Shown here one piece after another: positions 1-5,826 of a DNA stretch of 5,826 bases (its first letter is position 1; each line of letters begins with the position of its first letter). The notes under the pieces are model-generated. The model searched no databases and was not told where the DNA came from. It saw nothing but the letters and a program-made list of their open reading frames with translations. This DNA comes from Candidatus Nanopelagicales bacterium. GTDB taxonomy: Bacteria; Actinomycetota; Actinomycetes; S36-B12; GCA-2699445. Both the position numbers and the translations under genes were made by a program. The DNA lies in NCBI GenBank assembly GCA_029939085.1, contig JAOZTQ010000097.1, positions 1 through 5,826 on the forward strand. The letters run 5' to 3'.

Positions 1-80
1 TGCATGTGCGTGCTGCTTTTGTCCTCAATGCCAAGAAACTGCCAGTCCAAACCGGAAAGTCGCTGTTTTGTGTCACTCAT
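1..80 (-). CDS. WS/DGAT-type acyltransferase, N-terminal fragment (truncated by window edge)
   Basis: The first 26 codons of a gene that leaves the window on the left. The peptide begins MSDTKQ and continues RLSGLDWQFL, with a His-Met pair at residues 25-26. This matches the usual opening of wax ester synthase/acyl-CoA:diacylglycerol acyltransferases, whose N-terminus typically reads (R)LSxxDxxFLxxE followed by a Met-His-containing segment. That family esterifies acyl-CoA with diacylglycerol or fatty alcohols to make storage triacylglycerol or wax esters at the inner face of the membrane; the catalytic HHxxxDG motif would lie about 130 residues in, outside the window. The ATG start is well supported because GGAAGG lies 6 bases upstream. 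The gene is transcribed away from the DUF1643 gene, so the two share a divergent intergenic region. The family call rests on only 26 residues, so it is probable rather than certain. Confidence 0.72.
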   Translation of the reverse strand, partial: MSDTKQRLSGLDWQFLGIEDKSSTHM

Positions 81-86
81 CGTCTA

Positions 87-92
87 CCTTCC
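87..92 (-). promoter_or_regulatory. Ribosome binding site for the WS/DGAT-like gene
   Basis: Read on the minus strand, GGAAGG is followed by a 6-base spacer and then ATG at 80-78. The good spacing fixes the start of a reading frame that is too short within this window to be convincing by length alone. Confidence 0.7.
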
Positions 93-247
93 ATCCACAG
101 ACCGCGCGTGCTGCGGAGCGGTAGTCAGCCTACGCAATCGTGACCGTGCATGCCTGCGCTCTTTGCAATCTCATGAATATGGGTGTCTCTGCGCTGAGAT
201 TTCGATCTGTATTGGCATCTAAATCAAGCGACGCACACACTGAATGG

Positions 248-727
248 ATGGCAAAGCATGAATATCGCTACCGACTGGATCGTTGTTGGCGAGAGGGCAG
301 TGCCTTGGCAGTCATCGCTTTGAATCCGTCTACGGCAGACGAGTGTCATGACGACGCAACGACCCGTCGGGTCACGACAATCGCCCACGGTTTGGGTCAC
401 GGCAGATTTGTTCTGGTTAATCTCTACGCACTGCGGGCCACGGATCCGCGCAGACTCCGGCAAGCTTGTGATCCAGTTGGAGTTGGGAATGATGACGCCA
501 TTTCTCAGGCGGTCGAGGAGAGCGATCAGGTTTTGGTCGCTTGGGGTGCTGCCGGATGTAACACGCTGGGATTCGCTGAGCGGGTGGAGCAAGTTCACGA
601 TCTACTGGGGCAGACTCCGTTGTGGGCCAAGGGCGTTACCCGTCATGGTCACCCACGTCATCCGCTCTACAACGCCGAGCCCGTCACACGCTATCGACCG
701 AGGGAATCGACCAAACTCGATAGGTGA
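248..727 (+). CDS. DUF1643 domain protein of unknown function
   Basis: A 159-residue protein from the chosen ATG. It shows the hallmarks of the DUF1643 family: YRYRL near the N-terminus (residues 6-10), a hydrophobic strand ending in LNPSTADE (25-32), DDATTRR (35-41), the segment VNLYALRATDPRRL, a later VAWG, and a C-terminal HPRHPLY. These are the conserved blocks of the family, and the length is typical, so it appears intact. No biochemical function is established for the family that I can name; it is a small, probably soluble protein found singly in bacteria, archaea and phages. The start is uncertain. The frame is open back to GTG 140, with ATGs at 173 and 179, but none of these starts, nor 248, has a clear Shine-Dalgarno sequence. 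I chose 248 because the conserved domain begins five residues later and the upstream residues do not resemble the family. It diverges from the WS/DGAT-like gene. Confidence 0.8.
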   Translation: MAKHEYRYRLDRCWREGSALAVIALNPSTADECHDDATTRRVTTIAHGLGHGRFVLVNLYALRATDPRRLRQACDPVGVGNDDAISQAVEESDQVLVAWGAAGCNTLGFAERVEQVHDLLGQTPLWAKGVTRHGHPRHPLYNAEPVTRYRPRESTKLDR

Positions 728-877
728 CCTTCGGTCATGAGCATTCCCGCAGATTAAGGGCCGGTTTCAGTGAGATTTTGTTCACTACAGCGATCGAGAA
801 CGGCAGTTGACCGGCGTAAACCACAGTCGTCGGTGATTCTGATTTGCCGCCAGGCCTACCCGATGCTTGTCTAAAGT

Positions 878-1510
878 ATGCCAATCGCACCCATGTTCCC
901 CCTCGGTTCAGTGCTGCTGCCGGATCTACCGTTGCCGCTGCGAGTATTCGAACCGAGATATCTGAAGATGCTGGGTGACCTGCTAGAGGAAGATGAGCCT
1001 GAGTTCGGTGTGGTTCTGATCGAGCGAGGTCAGGAAGTTGGTGGTGGCGATCAGCGGTTCCATGTCGGCACATTGGCGCGCGTCGTAGCGTGTGAGGCGA
1101 TGAAGGACTGCATGGTGGTGGTTGGCCTGGGAACGCGCCGATTCACTGTCTTGGATTGGTTATCTGACGATCCGTACCCCCGAGCGGATATTGAGATCAT
1201 GGCTCCCCTGGAGTGGCAAGATTCTGGTGCCGCGTTACTCGAGCAAACTGAGCGTCAAGTGCGAGCAGCGGCGCAACTTGCGGACCAGCCAGTGGACAAT
1301 GAATTTAACTTTTCCGAAGACCCCGTTGTGGCTTGTTGGCAACTTGCGGCATTAGCTCCGATAGGAGATCTGGATCGGACCGAGCTGCTGAGCTTAACTA
1401 CCGGCGGGGAAGTTTTGGAGCGGGTCTTGTCCGAGACTGAAGAGACTATGGAACTCATGCGTCTGATGAGGGGTAACGGCGATAACAGTGAAGGGTCGGT
1501 AGGCGACTAG
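878..1510 (+). CDS. Stand-alone Lon N-terminal (LAN/substrate-binding) domain protein
   Basis: A 210-residue protein. The N-terminus has the Lon substrate-binding signature: FPLGSVLLP (7-15), then LPLRVFEPRYLKML (19-32), a strand GVVLIERG (44-51), HVGTLARV (62-69, equal to the family's iGTxAxI) and GTRRF (85-89). The Lon ATPase (Walker A/B) and Ser-Lys protease domains are absent, so this is the short form of the LON-substrate-binding family (PF02190), not a protease. Such proteins are common in actinobacteria; their role is unknown, with peptide or protein binding inferred from the homologous domain of Lon. The C-terminal half is helical and acidic, with a Glu/Met-rich tail (ETEETMELMRLM). 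ATG 878 is the usual distance before FPLG; ATG 893 (MFPLG) is a shorter alternative. No Shine-Dalgarno sequence is visible. Its stop lies 13 bp from the stop of the convergent nhaC-like gene. Confidence 0.88.
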   Translation: MPIAPMFPLGSVLLPDLPLPLRVFEPRYLKMLGDLLEEDEPEFGVVLIERGQEVGGGDQRFHVGTLARVVACEAMKDCMVVVGLGTRRFTVLDWLSDDPYPRADIEIMAPLEWQDSGAALLEQTERQVRAAAQLADQPVDNEFNFSEDPVVACWQLAALAPIGDLDRTELLSLTTGGEVLERVLSETEETMELMRLMRGNGDNSEGSVGD

Positions 1511-1523
1511 TCTGCGTCCCCCT

Positions 1524-3119
1524 CTAGTCTTCGTCCCTTTTTTCTCCGACGGGTAGTTCATCCGCATTTTGCCCACTAACGCCATAGAAGTCGGTCTCTT
1601 TCGGCGCTGTCGCATCCTCTTTTGAGTCTTCGCTCGCGGCTTCTGGTGGAATTTTCTTGATCTGGAATCCCAGTGCCGCATAAATAAACGACAGCACTGG
1701 ATTAATGAGGTTAAAGAAGCACCACGGGAAATACGCGATCGTTTCAACTCCGAGGACCCCAGCGGCATAGGCGCCGCAACTATTCCAAGGAATCAACGGT
1801 GATGTGACCGTAGCGGTGTCTTCAATTTGGCGCGAGAGCGATTGTGGCGCAATGCCGCGGCGGCGGAAATCGTATTTGTACACATTGCCGGTGAGCACGA
1901 TCGCGAGGTATTGATCTGCGGCGAGAATATTGATGCCAATAGCGGTAGTCCCGACAGCGCCCATGGCGCCGCGGTCACTCTTGGCTCGGCGCCGAAGAGG
2001 TTCGATAAGTCGACCTAGGAAACCGGTGATATTCATGATGCCGCCGAAAGCTAACGCGACCATGATGAGCCAAATCGTGTTCAGCATGCTTTCCATGCCA
2101 CCGCCGGACAAGAGCGTATTGAGTCCCTCGAACTCGGTATCGACGGTGTATCCGATGGCCATGGCATCCCAGACGCCCTCGATGAGGTTGAGCGTATTGC
2201 CGACCGGCTCTGCTTCGTTATCGAGCCGCGAGGCCTGCGCAAACTCGATGACGCGGTCGGTTTGGAAGATGACGGCGATGATGCCGCCGAGCAGTGCTCC
2301 GGTAATGATGGCCAGCGTCGGCGGCGTGCGTTTGATGGCCAGCCAGATCACCACGATTAGCGGAATGAGCGTGATTATTCCGGTGGTGTAGTACTTCTCA
2401 ATCGCCTCGACTGCAGTCTCCACGGGGATCTCGCCGCGGGCGTCTTGTCGTAGTCCGAAGAATGCAAACAATGCTAGAGCGATCAGGATGGCTGGAATTG
2501 TGGTGACCATCATGGAACGGATATGCGTGTAGAGATCGGTGCCGGCGATTGCGGGAGCCAGGTTAGTGGTCTCAGAAAGCGGTGACATTTTGTCGCCGAA
2601 GTAGGCACCGGAAATAACAGCACCAGCAGCGATAGCTTCGTTGATACCTAAGGCCCCGGCAATGGCGATCAACGCAACACCGATGGTTCCCATGACCGTC
2701 CAGGCGCTACCGATTCCCAGGGCGATAAGACCGCAGATAATCGCTGCAGTTAAATAGAACCAGTTGGGACTTAGTACCTGGATACCCCAGGAAGTCATAG
2801 TGGCAATCGTCCCGGACATATTCCAGGTGCCAATCAGAGCGCCAACCGCGAACAGAATGAAAATCGCGCCCATGGCGCTAGAAATACTGTCCACTGCAGC
2901 CTTGGACATCCGCGTGATTGAGTGGCTGTTCTTGTATCCAATCAGCCCAGCGACAATGGCAGACAAAAATAGCGATACCTGAACTGGTCCACCGATGGCG
3001 TTATCACCGTAGATGACGATGGCAAAAGCCAACGAAATCATCAGGAATATGACTGGTATCAGCGCATCACCAAGTGATGCCTGCTTCGGTACAGGCTTGG
3101 CGCTCTCGGGAACAACCAT
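1524..3119 (-). CDS. nhaC: NhaC-family Na+/H+ antiporter
   Basis: A 531-residue polytopic membrane protein, expected to exchange internal Na+ for external H+ and so serve sodium export and pH homeostasis. It is strongly hydrophobic, with roughly 11-12 membrane segments spread from residue 20 to about 483. The family signature GDKMSPLSETTNLAP lies at 175-189, and the corresponding second-half region has ADQYLAIVLTG (401-411) and EDTATVTSPLIPWNSCGAY (433-451), reflecting the internal duplication of this transporter fold. The C-terminal tail (about 488-531) is soluble, hydrophilic and acidic. Length is slightly above the usual 450-500 because of this tail and a long loop at about 286-345. I chose ATG 3119, which has AGGAG 6 bases upstream; an in-frame GTG at 3155 would add 12 hydrophilic residues and has a poorer site. 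Family membership is secure; the exact ion and direction are inferred from the family. It is co-directional with the gene ending at 3259, 139 bp upstream, and probably has its own promoter. Confidence 0.93.
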   Translation of the reverse strand: MVVPESAKPVPKQASLGDALIPVIFLMISLAFAIVIYGDNAIGGPVQVSLFLSAIVAGLIGYKNSHSITRMSKAAVDSISSAMGAIFILFAVGALIGTWNMSGTIATMTSWGIQVLSPNWFYLTAAIICGLIALGIGSAWTVMGTIGVALIAIAGALGINEAIAAGAVISGAYFGDKMSPLSETTNLAPAIAGTDLYTHIRSMMVTTIPAILIALALFAFFGLRQDARGEIPVETAVEAIEKYYTTGIITLIPLIVVIWLAIKRTPPTLAIITGALLGGIIAVIFQTDRVIEFAQASRLDNEAEPVGNTLNLIEGVWDAMAIGYTVDTEFEGLNTLLSGGGMESMLNTIWLIMVALAFGGIMNITGFLGRLIEPLRRRAKSDRGAMGAVGTTAIGINILAADQYLAIVLTGNVYKYDFRRRGIAPQSLSRQIEDTATVTSPLIPWNSCGAYAAGVLGVETIAYFPWCFFNLINPVLSFIYAALGFQIKKIPPEAASEDSKEDATAPKETDFYGVSGQNADELPVGEKRDED

Positions 3120-3125
3120 CGCGTT

Positions 3126-3130
3126 CTCCT
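3126..3130 (-). promoter_or_regulatory. Ribosome binding site that fixes the nhaC start
   Basis: AGGAG on the minus strand, 6 bases before ATG 3119. It decides in favour of this ATG over the in-frame GTG at 3155, because from the GTG the AGGAG would lie within the coding sequence. Confidence 0.8.
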
Positions 3131-3184
3131 GTTTCCGCCTAGGCGTACACAGCACCCCATCCTCGAGACGGGCGACTCTTTCGA

Positions 3185-3213
3185 ACCGTAGTGGAGTAGC
3201 AGAATCTTGTCAT
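3185..3213 (-). promoter_or_regulatory. Candidate sigma-70-type promoter for nhaC
   Basis: On the minus strand, ATGACA (3213-3208, five of six matches to TTGACA) and TACGGT (3190-3185, fitting the actinobacterial TANNNT) are separated by exactly 17 bases. Transcription would begin near 3178, giving an untranslated leader of about 60 bases that contains the AGGAG site. The 139-bp gap after the preceding gene is consistent with an independent promoter. Found by eye only. Confidence 0.5.
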
Positions 3214-3258
3214 CCGGTACCAAAGACCGCACATTCTTCGGAGAACTCCCCGGACCGG

Positions 3259-4308
3259 TTAGGTCGTCAAATCCGGTGTACTTGCTAACTCCTGACCGAG
3301 CTTGGTGTCTGATAACAGTGACAAAATCTGGGCTTCGATTTCAGCGGGAGGTGGGTGCATACCCGGTTTCGCTTCACCTCGCAGCACGTGCAGCGCCGAT
3401 GCGTTGACCAGCGCCAGCACCGGATCGAGGTAGCGCAACCGAGTTGGCTCATCCAGCACAAAATTGAGTGGCGCCTTTCGGTTGAGTACTCGTTCTGCTG
3501 GCACCCTGGCACCGAATTCATCGGCAACCCCCATATTTGCGAGTAACGGGTTGCTCACAGTTAGGGTCTGCGCCCATGGGTCAAGAGCAGCTGGCTCTCC
3601 AGTCGCCGTAACGATGCACCAGGCTCGTTCAATCTGATGTGAGACCTCAGTGGAATCATCGCGATCCACTAGCGCAACGTTCGGCGGCAGAGTCACTGCG
3701 TTTGGATCATCAATGATGAGCACCTCGGCACCTCGTCGGTGGCAAGAAATCGCAATGCCCTGGCCTACTTTGCCACCACCGAATACTGCGATCACTTTGC
3801 CCGTGAGGTCGGTGTGACCGTAGTGGGCTAGGCCTCTAATGAAACCATCGCCGGTACCGAGGGATGTCTCTATACGCTTAATGGGACTCGCGTCTACCAG
3901 AACCACTGGTTGTCTAGCTGAGGCGTAATGAGATGCGCCTGATCGAGTGAGTTCAACGTATCCGTAGCGAGCCGATGTATTGCGAAATTGGGCCGCGCAA
4001 TCAACAACTACGTCGTAGCCTCGTCGCGCGATCGATGTCGGTTCGACAATGTCGATACCGGCCTTCGCAATCACCTCGAGAGCCTGGCTATCACGGGGTA
4101 GATCAGCGGAAACCCCGATCGTCAGTTCAGCGCCCGCTGACTGCAGTACCGCGTGAGTTACCAAAGTATTGAAAAAGACGGGTGTGGCTATGAGCAGCTT
4201 TGCTCCTGCGAAGGGTTGTGACTCTCGCCAGTCAACATTTTGGGCGGTTAATGCCGGTCGTTCTGCTGGTGGAAAAGCAGATAAAGCGATTCGTTGGAAC
4301 TCGGACAC
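3259..4308 (-). CDS. Degenerate S-adenosylhomocysteine-hydrolase-like NAD-binding protein
   Basis: A 349-residue soluble protein, shorter than true SAHH (about 430-490). The Rossmann loop GGGKVGQG (177-184) follows LTGKVIAVF, as in the SAHH cofactor domain, and Asp200/Asp201 at the end of the next strand suit NAD. Before it, NTLVTHAVLQSAGAEL (47-62) resembles the SAHH segment leading to GAEV, GYVELTRSG (116-124) resembles GVxEETTTG, and PVVLVDASPIK (134-144) resembles PAINVNDSVTK. After it, NMG (258-260) corresponds to the NIGH region and a Pro-rich HPPPAE (318-323) to the end of SAHH. By my eye alignment the catalytic Glu (E119) and Lys (K144) are kept. However, the N-terminal His is Pro43, the Asp next to the Lys is Thr148 or displaced, and the His after N-x-G is Val261. 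It is therefore probably not a working SAHH; its real reaction is unknown. The GTG start has no Shine-Dalgarno sequence but sits 6 bases after a TANNNT box, so the mRNA is likely leaderless. It follows the metalloprotease gene by 33 bp and could instead be another NAD-dependent enzyme. Confidence 0.7.
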   Translation of the reverse strand: MSEFQRIALSAFPPAERPALTAQNVDWRESQPFAGAKLLIATPVFFNTLVTHAVLQSAGAELTIGVSADLPRDSQALEVIAKAGIDIVEPTSIARRGYDVVVDCAAQFRNTSARYGYVELTRSGASHYASARQPVVLVDASPIKRIETSLGTGDGFIRGLAHYGHTDLTGKVIAVFGGGKVGQGIAISCHRRGAEVLIIDDPNAVTLPPNVALVDRDDSTEVSHQIERAWCIVTATGEPAALDPWAQTLTVSNPLLANMGVADEFGARVPAERVLNRKAPLNFVLDEPTRLRYLDPVLALVNASALHVLRGEAKPGMHPPPAEIEAQILSLLSDTKLGQELASTPDLTT

Positions 4309-4314
4309 AATACG

Positions 4315-4320
4315 ACGATA
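4315..4320 (-). promoter_or_regulatory. -10 box of a probable leaderless promoter
   Basis: On the minus strand TATCGT matches the actinobacterial TANNNT -10 consensus and is followed by 6 bases (CGTATT) and then GTG 4308. Transcription starting about 7 bases downstream of the box would begin at or next to the start codon. No good -35 hexamer is visible at 16-19 bases upstream, which is common for this promoter class. There is also no ribosome binding site on this strand, which agrees with leaderless translation. The box lies in the 33-bp gap after the protease gene, so this gene can be expressed independently of it. Confidence 0.55.
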
Positions 4321-4341
4321 GGGGAGGGTGAAGTTGTGGGC

Positions 4342-5355
4342 CTAGAGCTTCGGGGTGCACGGTCCTTGACCCAGCAATGCAAGTCCCGCCAAATCACCTG
4401 TTCCTAGTGGGCGACCGCCGCGGGCTTCGCGGGTCATCACCTGTTCTGGATCATCGACGTGGCCTAGTCCCAGTACGTGGCCAAACTCGTGGAGCAAGAC
4501 CTCTCTGAGCAGGCCACCAGTCGTTGGTTCAGAAAAGTAGTTGCGGTTCAGAGTGATATCTCCGGTCACGTAGCTAGGTGGGGAATCACCTCGTCGAACA
4601 CTCAGGCTGCCGCCTAGACCCACGGCTGCACCTTCGAACTGCGGAACTTCGTCCGCCTCGGTCCAGGTCACCAGGATTGGTGCCCAGCGATCACCGTAAC
4701 GCTCAGGTTGCACAGGGTCGCGATTTGGTTGATAGGTCTCATCAGTCTCGCCTGCGACTGAGATCGATAAACCTGATGCGGCCTGGATCTGTGCGACAGC
4801 TTCTTCTACCGCCGTAACCGAACCAGGCGGCCCACCGCGGGGGTTCACGACTACTTCCAGATTTCGACAAGGCGAGTAGGTGACCGGTTCACCCCCGACT
4901 TCAGCCAAGAAGTCGTATTGCCCGGGGTTGGTTGGTGGTTGGACTTCCGCCAGGACTCGGGATTGTTGGGCATCGATGCCGGCGGTGGGGAAGTCGCTTC
5001 GCTGCAGTTGTCGTGTGGCATTGGAGCCTAAGTTTTCGTTTATGGTGTCATCGCCAACGAAAGCGACCGGGCCGTCGTCAACTAGAGGTCTACCGGTATC
5101 GAGTAGCCAGACGACGAAGATGACCGCCAACAGGATGCCGCCAATAGCGAAGACCCAGCGAGCCAGACTAAGTCCCGACGATTTTGCTTTGGTTGGAGTC
5201 GATCGCCACGAGGTCTCCCCAGATTGGACCTGTTGGAAGCCAGAGTTAATTCGGGCATAGCGATCGGCCCGGACTTCGGCTGACTCTTCCCGATGCTTAG
5301 CCGCTTGGACCCACTCTTCATCCAGGGGCGGTATCTCCTCAGGGTCCTCGGGCAT
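4342..5355 (-). CDS. Membrane-anchored matrixin-like zinc metalloprotease
   Basis: A 337-residue protein. Residues 1-63 are hydrophilic, with an acidic first part (MPEDPEEIPPLDEEW) and a more basic stretch just before the membrane. A single membrane helix covers about 66-85 (WVFAIGGILLAVIFVVWLL). Basic residues before it and acidic ones after it predict a type II topology with the C-terminal domain outside the cell. The catalytic signature HEFGHVLGLGH is at 289-299: His289, His293 and His299 as zinc ligands, Glu290 as the base. VM at 306-307 would supply the Met-turn of metzincins. GDITLN (265-270) and the preceding strands fit the matrixin catalytic fold. Cys163 and Cys333 could form a disulfide. 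The substrate is unknown. The ATG at 5355 has GGAGG 9 bases upstream; the in-frame GTG at 5361, only 3 bases from GGAGG, would add two residues. It follows the antiporter gene by about 170 bp and precedes the hydrolase-like gene by 33 bp. Confidence 0.87.
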   Translation of the reverse strand: MPEDPEEIPPLDEEWVQAAKHREESAEVRADRYARINSGFQQVQSGETSWRSTPTKAKSSGLSLARWVFAIGGILLAVIFVVWLLDTGRPLVDDGPVAFVGDDTINENLGSNATRQLQRSDFPTAGIDAQQSRVLAEVQPPTNPGQYDFLAEVGGEPVTYSPCRNLEVVVNPRGGPPGSVTAVEEAVAQIQAASGLSISVAGETDETYQPNRDPVQPERYGDRWAPILVTWTEADEVPQFEGAAVGLGGSLSVRRGDSPPSYVTGDITLNRNYFSEPTTGGLLREVLLHEFGHVLGLGHVDDPEQVMTREARGGRPLGTGDLAGLALLGQGPCTPKL

Positions 5356-5364
5356 AGTCACCGT

Positions 5365-5369
5365 CCTCC
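5365..5369 (-). promoter_or_regulatory. Ribosome binding site of the metalloprotease gene
   Basis: GGAGG on the minus strand, 9 bases from ATG 5355 and 3 bases from GTG 5361. The first spacing is workable and the second too tight, so the ATG is preferred. Confidence 0.65.
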
Positions 5370-5386
5370 GCGCCGTCTACCCGATC

Positions 5387-5419
5387 ATCCCGGGGCCTCA
5401 TATCAGTCTAAGCCGGGAT
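5387..5419. repeat. 7-bp inverted repeat around a -10-like hexamer upstream of the metalloprotease
   Basis: ATCCCGG at 5387-5393 and CCGGGAT at 5413-5419 are perfect inverted arms separated by 19 bases. On the minus strand the spacer carries TAGACT (5410-5405), a TANNNT-type -10 candidate placed suitably for the metalloprotease gene, with a predicted start near 5398 and a leader of about 43 bases. No good -35 is seen. The arrangement could be an operator overlapping a promoter, or a hairpin after the antiporter gene. There is no T-run, so a classical terminator is unlikely. A second possibility for the promoter is TTGACC (minus strand, about 5489-5484) with TACATC 18 bases downstream. Confidence 0.35.
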
Positions 5420-5529
5420 CTTGAAGCTGCTAGTTCGAAGCTATGCGCCGGTGTCTTTGATGTATTGGGGGTTTATCTCCGCGGTCAACAACCGGATCAG
5501 ATATGCCCGAACAGTTGTGACGTGGAGAG

Positions 5530-5826
5530 TTAACCATCATCCTGTTCGGTCGATGGCTGAGTTCCATGCTGCCACTTGCGGCCATATTCCAGATCAATGG
5601 CCGGAGGTTTAGCGATGTCCTCGGCGGCTGTTTCTTCCTCAGCGACATCTGGTTCACGCACTTTGAGAAGTCGCGCCATCGGGCCGGCACCAACACTGTA
5701 GATCAGGACGGTACCGGCAATGATCAAGAAGGTGACCGGAAGTAAGATCTCGGATCCGGTAAGTGAATCGGCCAAGGTAGCGCTAAAACCAGCTGCAGTG
5801 GCCGCAGCGACTATGCCGCGCGGCGC
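5530..5826 (-). CDS. C-terminal part of a CPA1/NhaP-type cation:proton antiporter (5' end outside window)
   Basis: The last 98 codons of a gene entering from the right edge, read through to a TAA at 5532-5530. The visible protein starts APRGIVAAAT, then ATLADSLTGSE, then a final membrane helix (residues about 28-48, LLPVTFLIIAGTVLIYSVGA) and GPMARLLKV (48-56). The pattern PRGIVAAA, a penultimate helix, LxPxTFxxIxGTVLIY and GPxARLLxV is characteristic of the last two membrane segments of NhaP-like CPA1 Na+(K+)/H+ antiporters. A short acidic tail of about 42 residues follows, with runs of Glu and Asp. Many relatives continue into a TrkA-N/RCK regulatory domain, which is absent here; nothing in the following 160 bp restores one in another minus-strand frame. 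The methionine-free opening shows that the true start lies beyond the window. Ion specificity cannot be judged. Confidence 0.82.
   Translation of the reverse strand, partial: APRGIVAAATAAGFSATLADSLTGSEILLPVTFLIIAGTVLIYSVGAGPMARLLKVREPDVAEEETAAEDIAKPPAIDLEYGRKWQHGTQPSTEQDDG

Noticed and set aside
4..222. Plus-strand 72-codon open frame at the left edge
   Set aside because: It lies antisense to the WS/DGAT-like start and across the divergent intergenic region, and has no family-like motif.
224..598. Minus-strand 124-codon frame opposite the DUF1643 gene
   Set aside because: It is the shadow of a gene with clear family motifs; its own translation shows no recognisable domain.
725..737. Small hairpin TGACC-TTC-GGTCA overlapping the DUF1643 stop codon
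   Set aside because: Only a 5-bp stem with a 3-base loop and no T-run follows, too weak to call a terminator.
769..786. Inverted pair AGTGA/TCACT with an 8-base spacer
   Set aside because: Five-base arms are expected by chance and there is no promoter or terminator context.
1930..2391. Plus-strand 153-codon frame inside nhaC
   Set aside because: Its Met/Pro/Ser-rich composition is the expected antisense reading of membrane-protein codons, and the opposite strand is certain.
3120..3258. Possible sodium- or lithium-sensing riboswitch ahead of nhaC
   Set aside because: The leader from the predicted start is only about 60 bases, and I see no conserved structure that I can match to a known ion riboswitch; only a weak GGAG-TT-CTCC near 3241-3250.
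5430..5696. Minus-strand 88-codon frame that might continue the antiporter after a frameshift
   Set aside because: Its translation has no TrkA-N/RCK features and overlaps the coherent antiporter C-terminus in another frame.

Overview
The window looks like chromosomal DNA from an actinobacterium-like organism of moderate GC, by eye a little above 50%. This is inferred from gene content: the N-terminus of a wax ester synthase/diacylglycerol acyltransferase (WS/DGAT), a stand-alone Lon N-terminal-domain protein, a membrane-anchored matrixin-like protease, GTG starts, and one apparent leaderless promoter with a TANNNT -10 box. No species is recognisable. There are no RNA genes, mobile elements or CRISPR arrays.

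Layout: bases 1-80 (minus) hold the first 26 codons of a WS/DGAT-like acyltransferase that runs off the left edge. Diverging from it, bases 248-727 (plus) encode a DUF1643 protein. After a 150-bp gap, bases 878-1510 (plus) encode a small protein made mainly of a Lon substrate-binding (LAN) domain. It converges, with only 13 bp between stop codons, on a minus-strand block that fills the rest of the window. Read in its own direction, that block is: the 3' end of a CPA1/NhaP-type cation:proton antiporter (5826-5530, 5' end beyond the window), a type II membrane metalloprotease (5355-4342), a degenerate S-adenosylhomocysteine-hydrolase-like NAD-binding protein (4308-3259), and an NhaC-family Na+/H+ antiporter (3119-1524).

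The four minus-strand genes are co-directional but probably not one simple operon. Candidate promoters lie before the hydrolase-like gene (leaderless, inside the 33-bp gap), before nhaC (-35/-10 with 17-bp spacing and a separate AGGAG ribosome binding site) and possibly before the protease (a -10-like hexamer inside an inverted repeat). Two unrelated Na+/H+ antiporter families bracket the protease and the hydrolase-like gene. This suggests a cell that manages sodium or pH, but a functional link between the antiporters and the two genes between them is only conjecture.

The least ordinary item is the hydrolase-like protein. It keeps the SAHH architecture and NAD-binding loop but, by my eye alignment, lacks several catalytic residues of true SAHH. 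I see no clearly new multi-gene system; the other genes belong to known families.
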